Origin: Tachypleus tridentatus
Lineage: Eukaryota > Arthropoda > Merostomata > Xiphosura > Limulidae
DNA length: 64,000 bases
Direction: 5' to 3'
Assembly (NCBI RefSeq): GCF_004210375.1
Contig: NC_134831.1
Coordinates: 1-64,000 of the forward strand
Both the position numbers and the translations under genes were made by a program. The first letter of the stretch is position 1. Every line of letters begins with the position of its first letter. Positions 58,101-64,000 of this stretch are shown here, one piece after another. The notes below the pieces were generated by a model. It did not search any database. It was given only the letters and a program-made list of their open reading frames with translations, and had not been told where the DNA came from.

Positions 58101-59835
58101 AATTTCTCATTCATATTACGTTTATGATTAATATTTGGTAGAGTTAAAAAACATTTCACTTTAATGTAATGTATACTGTGTCAAACTGTGTGATCAATAT
58201 GATATGCTTGCTTACAATGAGTGTTGTTAAGACATCCACAACTACAGAAAAACATGCGTTCAGAGTCATTTGAATACATGTAATTCTTCTTCCAAAAGAG
58301 ACCTATACATGTTCGATACTATTGAGGTTTGATAGGTCTGTACCCTAGTTAAACTGGTCAATTACCTCTTCTTCAATATTATTACATGTGGGAAGACAAT
58401 TATCATCCATTTAGCTAAAGCCAGAACCAAACATTACAATATATGATAATGTAAAAGGTACTTCCATTGCTATTATGACATCTGGAAAACATATAGGTCT
58501 GATTGTCGGTTCATGATTTTTCATTACCACACATACTTCCACTACTGATATTAAAGTGAGTTACTTTGTGTCTTACTATAACTAAAATTTACCTTTCGTT
58601 GTTAATATTACCAAACTTTATGAGTTTTTAACCGTACATACACTGAAATGACGTTCTGTTGAAGCTGCGAACATCTGATTCTGTTTTTAACAGTTATCAC
58701 ATAATTGCTGCGAATCGTTAGATCACGGTAACTTCTTAAAATGTGGATTTTATTATTCTTAGTTTAGTACCAGTGTATTTGTACCATTTTGTAACAAGTG
58801 ATTCCACCATATCTTGTTAATAACACCTTGATACATTTTACAACAGTTTGTTTTTTATCGTCAGCCAAATTTCACTGGTCTGACAGACATTTAGTGAAAT
58901 ATCCAATTGTCTTCTTTTGGACTAAGATTATTGAATATTTTAAAGTACTATAAACTCCGTGATTTACTTCAGTGTTACAACTATGATAAGACAGTTTGAA
59001 AACTCTTTCTCTTTATAGTCATTTGTAGTTCAGATTACATAACTTTTCATGTTTAATTTATATAACAATGAAATGAGGAGAACAACTAACATTTATTTAT
59101 AACAGTAGTTTTATCTTATTTTAACAAGTTAGTTTTTGTGAACTTACAAAACATAAATGTTAAACAGTATTTAAAGCTATTGTCTGCTCTATATTACCTT
59201 CCTCACTATTTGGGACAATGCTTGAGATATATTTCGTAGTTTCGAGAAAACGTTTATCAGATATCTTAACCTAATTTCATAACATACAATTTTCATATAA
59301 ACACTTATTTGGTTTTATTCATATTATAGTAAAATGATTGTTACATAAAGAATAAATTATATATTTTTTAAAATGTTTATTAACTGATTATTGTTATTAA
59401 AAGTTTGTTGTTTTTTTTCCGATTGATGAGTGTTGCCTCACTAATTATGATTTACATCTTCAGGCAGACCAAGCTTCAAAAGAAATAAGAGACGTTGATT
59501 GTATCCAGAGGGAGGTGTCAAGCAACATCAGGCCTCCCTCAACTAGACTTTTCCACAATGTTGATAAAATTATTACTGTAAGACTTGGCAGTAAACCAGA
59601 AAATCATCAAAAGAGAAACGTTTTTATTGTTATTGAAAATAGTGAAAACCGAAACAAATTTGTTATTGGAAGAGCTCCAAAATCAACACCTATGTGTCAA
59701 TTGAAACGTTGCCAAAGCGAACATAAATTTATTGTACAGAAACCTAAAGAGAATAATCAAATTAAACACGTTGACAGCCCTCACAAGATTGTTTTCACAA
59801 GAAATCCGAAACTGGAACCAAAACCCAAAATTTAA
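48852..59835 (+). CDS. Multi-exon gene for an Ig + ephrin-receptor-like Cys-rich surface protein (six exons)
   Basis: Host gene without stops in the main model. Exons: 48852-49152, 54982-55044, 55230-55391, 56842-56960, 57418-57819, 59464-59835. Junction phases are 1, 1, 1, 0, 0, so all agree. The product is about 470 residues: signal peptide, Ig domain, Cys-rich ephrin-receptor-like module, one extracellular-looking segment, and a long Lys/Glu/Asn-rich tail. It should be secreted or at the cell surface, in adhesion or recognition. Signal, Ig and CPPG-type repeats recall Sp38/ZPBP and receptor ectodomains, but I cannot name an orthologue. A problem lies in exons 4-5. A hydrophobic segment (LTLISICLIALCVLCCFC, then basic residues) appears when exon 4 is read in another frame and joined to an acceptor at 57384, but that frame stops at about 57484. 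Either the acceptor at 57417 is right, or the assembly or gene has two frameshifts. Confidence 0.7.
49627..49901 (+). repeat. tRNA-derived SINE (main family, subfamily 1) in intron 1
   Basis: The head is GGGCTCGGCATGGCCAAGTG, then CTCGTAA and GGTTCGCATCCCAG. The body is conserved and the tail is GCGAAATTCACAAACG. It lies in the first intron of the Ig/Cys-rich gene in the same orientation, about 480 bp after exon 1. It is slightly diverged. Confidence 0.93.
50403..50521 (+). repeat. Minor SINE family, copy in intron 1
   Basis: ACTAGTACAGAGGTAAGTCT is followed by ACGGATTTACAACGCTAAAA, a clear B box GGTTCGAATCCC, GCAGATAGCCCGACGTGGCT and a CACACAAACATAAAC tail. A tRNA-like head with the B box intact. 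Confidence 0.8.
51266..51572 (+). repeat. tRNA-derived SINE (main family, subfamily 2) with 11-bp target duplication
   Basis: The SINE is 51277-51561. Target duplications AGTTAACACTT lie at 51266-51276 and 51562-51572. The head has AAGCGCGTAAGGCGTGCGAC, CTCGTAA, and B box GGTTCGCGCCCG. The tail is (CAAA)n. It is in intron 1 of the Ig/Cys-rich gene. The perfect duplication marks a fairly recent insertion. Confidence 0.97.
51617..51735 (+). repeat. Minor SINE family, copy in intron 1
   Basis: GGGACAGCGGTAAGTCAATG is followed by GATTTACAACGCTAAGATTA, GGAGTTCGATTGCCCTCGG, AATAGCCCGATGTGG and TTTTGCTATAAGAAAAAC. It lies about 45 bp after the main-family SINE and shares the layout of the copy at 50403. 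Confidence 0.8.
51779..52133. repeat. 355-bp foldback (long inverted repeat)
   Basis: Two arms of about 165 bp are inverted copies. The left starts AGAAAGTTAAGTTCTTGCTT at 51779 and the right ends with its complement at 52133. Matching inner pairs include AAGTAAGCTATCAAAT, CACACTTACAGTT, GGTCCCTACA, TCAGATTTTCAT, TATTACACG.GGACTGA and TACAGCTACAAT. The loop is only about 25-40 bp. Arms are about 90% alike. It could be a foldback/MITE-type element or a locally duplicated inversion. It has no coding capacity and lies in intron 1 of the Ig gene. Confidence 0.93.
52134..54981. other. Intron 1, remaining part
   Basis: AT-rich intron sequence. Small frames at 52228-52488 and 52869-53153 have no recognisable domain. 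A GC-richer stretch at 53460-53680 was not identified. Confidence 0.45.
54982..55044 (+). CDS. Exon 2: short Cys-containing linker
   Basis: 63 bp, between TTGTTTTCTCCAG and GTAAGT, phase 1 to 1. It encodes VYVPAENLNCTRGYQRDVYR and a following Cys. Two cysteines and an NCT sequon indicate an extracellular linker leading into the Cys-rich module. Confidence 0.8.
55230..55391 (+). CDS. Exon 3: ephrin-receptor-like (GCC2/GCC3) Cys-rich module
   Basis: 162 bp, phase 1 to 1, after TTAACGCTTTTAG and before GTAATG. It reads CPPGHYDNGFQTHCLPCPGG, TYMTSFAADACIPCPGDKI, then ADNKDLC. The spacing C-PPG-x-Y...C-x2-C-x2-G-T-Y...C-x2-C-x-G is the tyrosine-kinase ephrin A/B receptor-like pattern (Pfam GCC2_GCC3). 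Such modules are found in secreted and surface proteins such as SCUBE, SVEP1 and Eph-like ectodomains. Confidence 0.88.
55602..55690 (+). repeat. Main-family SINE, 3' fragment
   Basis: Only the 3' quarter is present (AAAATTAGGAACGGCTAGCG, then CCCTCGTTCAGCTATCCGCG, then AAATTGAAAAAC). It lies in intron 3 of the Ig/Cys-rich gene. Confidence 0.8.
55691..56841. other. Intron 3, remaining part
   Basis: AT-rich intron sequence without recognisable features. Confidence 0.5.
56842..56960 (+). CDS. Exon 4: extracellular-looking segment, frame uncertain near its end
   Basis: The acceptor is TCTCTCTCTTAAG and the donor GTAAGT at 56961. In phase 1 it reads NPTDMVLKITFPLGDQTYSC, then EVSLVDGRADTNFDLSYCFV, open and soluble-looking. 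A second frame is also open and ends MEELTLISICLIAL, a half transmembrane helix that continues in phase into sequence after 57384. The phase chain supports the first frame, but the second is chemically striking. Confidence 0.6.
57418..57819 (+). CDS. Exon 5: charged tail
   Basis: Open from 57415 to the GTTCGT donor at 57820, phase 0 to 0. It reads MESSKKNRILGSCGVFAYTK, then LGDQELETKKITPSELDILE, followed by low-complexity Lys/Glu/Thr/Asn-rich sequence. The acceptor is placed at AATGAAAG (57417) because that keeps phase. The better-looking acceptor TTATTATTTAG at 57384 gives a stop in the model frame. An A8 run lies at 57440-57447, where a one-base length error would connect the transmembrane frame to this tail. 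No known domain was recognised. Confidence 0.6.
57820..59463. other. Intron 5
   Basis: AT-rich sequence with a (TA)n stretch near 57950-57964. Nothing else was recognised. The GTTCGT donor at its 5' end is weak. Confidence 0.5.
59464..59835 (+). CDS. Exon 6: terminal coding exon
   Basis: The acceptor TTACATCTTCAG and phase 0 match exon 5. It begins ADQASKEIRDVDCIQREVSS, continues with a basic region (VDKIITVRLGSKPENHQKRN, VFIVIENSENRNKF) and ends ...LEPKPKI with a TAA at 59833-59835. The open frame spans the whole exon. No known domain was recognised. It is followed by polyadenylation signals. Confidence 0.75.
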   Translation, partial: ADQASKEIRDVDCIQREVSSNIRPPSTRLFHNVDKIITVRLGSKPENHQKRNVFIVIENSENRNKFVIGRAPKSTPMCQLKRCQSEHKFIVQKPKENNQIKHVDSPHKIVFTRNPKLEPKPKI

Positions 59836-59926
59836 ATAACCCATGAGTTGCATACCATATTAAAAAGAATTACTTTACCTTATCTCATAAGTTACTATTT
59901 TTTACATTTTACTCACTGATATAAAT

Positions 59927-59936
59927 AATAAATAAA
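59927..59936 (+). terminator. Tandem polyadenylation signals
   Basis: Two overlapping AATAAA hexamers, at 59927-59932 and 59931-59936, lie about 92 bp after the stop codon of exon 6. They fit the 3' end of the Ig/Cys-rich gene. Confidence 0.65.
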
Positions 59937-59939
59937 ACA

Positions 59940-62900
59940 TACTCATGAAAAACAAAAAATATGATATTCGCCTGGGTCTTCTCTTTTTTGCTGTCAACTG
60001 TCATGAAACTTAAGCTCACTTTTGATGTACTAAAGGTATTGATACAATCAATAATGCAGAAAACACTGTCCTATAAATATGATAATTTTCTGGCTTTTTT
60101 AACTATGTGATAATTTCCTTAAAGAAATTAAGCTAAGCTCTCCAATGTAATTAGTAATTTCCATCAGAAGAAATTTGAAACCAAATGATAAAATAGACAA
60201 AGCTGCATAAAGAAAACAACAAACCAGATCGCTAGATACTTTAGTTTTCTATTGGGTATAAATAATATAGTGTAAAACACTAAAGATAACTATTAGCATT
60301 TGTGAAAGATGGAATTGCAGGACGTTGGTCTGATTACCTAGTTAACAGTTTGCAGACGAATAACAAATAGAACTTTATCACTGTGTTAAATTTTGTGTTA
60401 ATTGAACAAGAAACGTGGAGACGTATAGGAAACAGACACATACACATATACTGACATTTATTTATATAGATTCAATGACAGTGAACATTTTAAAAATTCA
60501 ACTAAAGCCCAGTAAAGTATGGCTGAAAACTCAATTGTCGAAAACAATAGGTCGTAATGAAACTCCTTCTTTATAAATATTAGGTAAAATTCAAATTGTG
60601 CTTATAATTAAGAATGTCATCTTTATTAATTTCAATGAATATCTTGGCAGTTTTGTTCACTTTTATTAATACCGTTACTATGCAGTTCCTCTGCCTTTAC
60701 TTTTAACGAAACTTAAATGTTTATAAAAATTGGATAGCTCATACATTTACCTTGTTTGATATATTAGAATAAATACTGTATTTCTTTTCATGTTAAAAAC
60801 TGCTGAATTTATAACGACTTATATCCGTACATTAATTTAACTTAAAAACTAAGTCGACCACAGATATAAAACATTGAATGTGTAATCGTAACATTTTTTT
60901 TTAAAGATTCGATGGTCTGAAAAGGACCTTTAATTGTAACTCACTAACTAGGAAAAATTATTATCACTTTCTACAGATCCTGTTAGATCTGTAAAACAGA
61001 AAAGGAACATTTTATATTTGAACGATTTTAGGCCCTGTTTATACACCCCCTTTCAGCTTGCAAGCCCCATTTTACTTTTAAAAGATGCTGTCATATAGTG
61101 ATCATAAGGTGGTGTGTTATAGACTTGAAGGATATGACATTTGATGTAAATTAGACAACATATATAGTTTTATTCTCGAATGATTATTAGGAGTGTCTTA
61201 AAGTTTCAATATATTCTATTTAACCCTTAAACAGTGGGAATGTTCTAGGAAGCAGGATCAGTTGATGATGGCTGCTGTTTAAGGGATGAATTTATAGGAA
61301 TTGTAGATTGTTGTTCAATGTCAAACATATTCAGGACCATATACTTCACTGATGAAAAGTTTAGGTTTTTCTATTTAATACTTTGATATGCGCAGTTTCT
61401 CACTCCACCATTGACCCACGATGAGATGCGATCTTCATCAAGTTCATCCGTAAAATGTACGAGAAACTATCCTAGAGGTGGACCGTGAGTTCCAACTGAT
61501 ATATGAACGATACTATACCACAATACAGGTAGACCTAACTTTCAAATGTGTTGCGAAATTTCAGTCAAGAGTGAGAAGTGGTGAGTCAGCTGTAAAGATG
61601 TTCTTTTAGTCACTTTGAGGAAAATATTCATGTTTGCGCTTCCAGTGGGGAGCAATAACTCCATCATTGATAATTTTGGCTGGAACACGCATTAATGTAC
61701 AATATTCTTTAACAAATGTTGCATACGTCAACTGGGCGACATCCGTGATAGCTGACTCTCACTAAACTTATAGACATTGTTTCGTTCCATACAAAAGTCA
61801 TCTATCCTTCAATTAAGAATGTGTTTTTCTGAACCATTCAGGATATATCTATTGTTAATCCCTTTTGATTCCTCAATAAAATCTAGCCACCATATACTGA
61901 CTGACCTGTATGTGTTATATCCACGGTTGAGGATCAGAGCGGTGTGTAATGAAGGGCTAGAGTTACTCGTTTATGTAACCTTACACGTGAAAACAATGTT
62001 GGTGGATATAAGAGGGAATTATCATACGTTGAAAAACATCTTGTCCTAGAATTATATAAAGTACTATCGGAATATGTCGATATCATAACGGCATGTGAAT
62101 AAAAAACTTTCAGTTATCGGTTGGTTATGTACATATGTTTTAAAAAATGTATAAAAACTCAATAACAAAATATCTTAATATTTGATGTTAGATATCAAAA
62201 TATTTCCTGTACATCTGTTTCTGTAAAGCAAAGATGTAACTTTCCTCCCGTTACTATTGATGTCATTCCAGAAATTTCTTTCGAAGTACTGTTGTCATGG
62301 TGTCTTATGAATAAAGTCTGATGTTTGGTACGAGTCCCTGGCAATTATCTTCGGTTCTTCTGTGTAACAAAGATGGGAAATATTCCTTCTATAATTTTAG
62401 TAAGACAAAGGTTTTTGAGAACACAGCTGAAGGTACAAGAATAAAACTGAGGTTGTTAATGATTCTGATCTTAAGGTATTATATCTCCACCAACAATGAT
62501 ACTTGGCTTATTGTAGTTTTGTCCTTAACGTCAAACAAACAAGCTTTATACCCTTAAAAAAATGTTTACTTACCGTTAAAATCATGGACCGCTTAGTAAT
62601 AAATTTCATAGCTTCCTTTATTAGTGTCAAAATCTAATGTTTGTAAAATATCTGTAACATCCCTAAACTGAAGAACATACAAATCATTTGGTTCTATGAA
62701 TGTGAATTTTACAGCCGTCATTTTTCCACACCAATGATTCTCTGAAAAACATTGTTTTTATTGGATTTTCAAGATGTTGAAATAATATCTGTATTGATAA
62801 CACCTGATATGATAGAGTTGGAGTTTTATCTATAATTTTTACCTGTTATAACAGCCTACCAATTTGAAAAACCTGTTGAAATCTATAGATATTGACCTTC

Positions 62901-63640
62901 TGTAGAAATGTTAGAGTAATATACAATACAATAGGTAGAACAATGATGATCATTTAATTATGCAAATCCTCTATCCCAATTCGAGCAATACAAACTTAAA
63001 CCAAATAAACCTTTCCACGTACTTTTGATCGTGTTTATAAGAAGAACAAATAACAAAGAACAGCTAGACTGATCTTCATTATGACGAGAACACTTGACCC
63101 TCGAAATATACCCAAAAAAATGTCTATTATAAAATAATCTGTAAACATGTAAAAAGAATTTAATTACATGAAAAGATTTCCCCCTTCTTCACCCTACATA
63201 ATCAAATAACTTGTTATTGTGTCTTTCTTTAGCTTGTAAGTTTACTTATATGTTAATAGCTGAGAGTGAATCAAGTGAAATCTAAACTGTAAAAGTCTGT
63301 CTCTCTGGCTTCTCCATTTCATTAGAACTAGTGGATAGTGAGTTTAATTCCTACACAAAAATAACAAATATACATATTAAGTCAGGCTTCATAAAACATA
63401 AAAATATTAATAAAGGGTAAATTTGCTTACAAGTCAAAATCACTTTTCGTATCACATTGCAGAAGTAGATAATGTTTGTTACTTAATCTTCCTAAACATT
63501 GCAAAAGCAATTGACCAATATGTGTAACATGCTGACTTTATATACAAAGATTTATACCATATAAATCTGAGAACATTAAATGTATGAATAGATACTTTCA
63601 TATACGATCGTCTAGAAACAGGTAATACAACTGTACTGCA
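59940..63640. other. No gene recognised
   Basis: AT-rich sequence downstream of the Ig/Cys-rich gene. A less AT-rich stretch at about 61380-62050 contains frames on both strands (for example 61777-62049) that I could not assign to a family. No splice-linked exon series was established. Confidence 0.4.
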
Positions 63641-63760
63641 TTACTTGGCTCAGCGATAAGACAAAGGGCTAATAACGCTACAAATTTGGTTTCATTACTT
63701 TCGGTGAGGAGAATGTAGATATTTGTGTGGGTAGTTTTCAACTTAACAACAACAACACAA
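63641..63760 (+). repeat. Minor SINE family, diverged copy
   Basis: ACTTGGCTCAGCGATAAGAC, AGGGCTAATAACGCTACAAA, GGTTTCATTACTTTCGGTGA and TAGATATTTGTGTGG follow the layout of the minor SINE family with many changes. Confidence 0.45.
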
Positions 63761-64000
63761 CAGTTTAATACATTACAGTTTGTGACATGTTATGTATCGG
63801 GCGACACGAAACAGTCCTTTCAAGAAGACGTAGAAAACACACTATCTATCCTCTGGTGTCACTTCATAGAACTATACATCCACTATCAAATTCTTCTTCT
63901 TCATCTGGATTCGGTCCATGTTTTGGACTATGGAGTGACAGGTATAACGTAGACCTCCTCCTCCCTCTCTGGAACTGTTATTTTATCTGTACTACCACTA
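63761..64000. other. Window edge, no gene assigned
   Basis: The plus frame at 63725-63952 is unrecognised. The minus strand is open for 22 codons from near the window edge (ending EEVYVIPVTP), which could be the end of a neighbouring gene but is too short to judge. Confidence 0.3.

Noticed and set aside
61380-62050. Possible exons downstream of the Ig gene
   Set aside because: Frames on both strands are short, no splice-consistent chain was found, and nothing matched a known family.
63900-64000. Possible terminal exon on the minus strand at the window edge
   Set aside because: It has only 22 open codons and no visible neighbour, too little to support a gene.
1-64000. CRISPR arrays, operons or bacterial regulatory elements
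   Set aside because: The window is clearly animal DNA with introns and SINEs. No spaced short repeats of CRISPR type were seen.

Overview
The window is AT-rich, gene-poor eukaryotic DNA from an animal. It is dominated by decayed transposable elements and has one recognisable multi-exon host gene. The best clue to the organism is an abundant tRNA-derived SINE of about 280 bp. Its head keeps a tRNA-like B box and an anticodon loop reading CGT (Thr-like), and its tail is (CAAA)n. I recognise this repeat from horseshoe crab (Xiphosura) genomes. That identification is from memory, not a search, so 'chelicerate, probably horseshoe crab' is an inference.

Layout. 1-6.5 kb: SINEs, a broken ZBED5-like hAT transposase with one terminus, and a locally duplicated unknown sequence. 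6.5-10.8 kb: the ORF1 of a Jockey/CR1-type LINE on the minus strand, split by a hAT element with intact ends (7060-10181, 8-bp target duplication TTTCCACT). 11.6 kb: a decayed exon of a group-I PAK-like Ser/Thr kinase. 16.8-20.6 kb: Charlie-type hAT, Tc1-like and Tigger-like remnants in a row. 21.8-23.3 kb: a full-length but broken Tc1-like element. 24.7-26.5 kb: an unidentified minus-strand series of hydrophobic reading frames with splice-like borders. 28-31.5 kb: Tc1-like and mariner remnants. 33.9-36.3 kb: a CR1-like LINE split by a 334-bp SINE-like insertion. 38-42.2 kb: SINEs and a Tc1/mariner-type MITE.

43-48.3 kb is the most layered part. A ZMYM1-like hAT transposase abuts a Tigger transposase on the opposite strand. 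A SINE lies at the 5' edge of the Tigger remnant. A 2.5-kb two-gene DNA transposon is inserted in that SINE. It carries a SWIM-type zinc-finger gene and a THAP-domain gene pointing towards each other, and looks like an ISL2EU-type element with an internal deletion. A second SINE lies in its SWIM exon, with a 13-bp target duplication.

48.85-59.94 kb holds the host gene, on the plus strand. It has a signal peptide plus Ig domain, a short Cys exon, an ephrin-receptor-like (GCC2/GCC3) Cys-rich exon, one further extracellular exon, and a long charged tail in two exons, followed by tandem AATAAA signals. All splice phases agree in one model, but the transmembrane segment lies in a different frame, so the middle of the gene is unresolved. 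Its first intron contains two main-family SINEs, two minor-family SINEs and a 355-bp foldback. I identified nothing coding from 60 to 64 kb.
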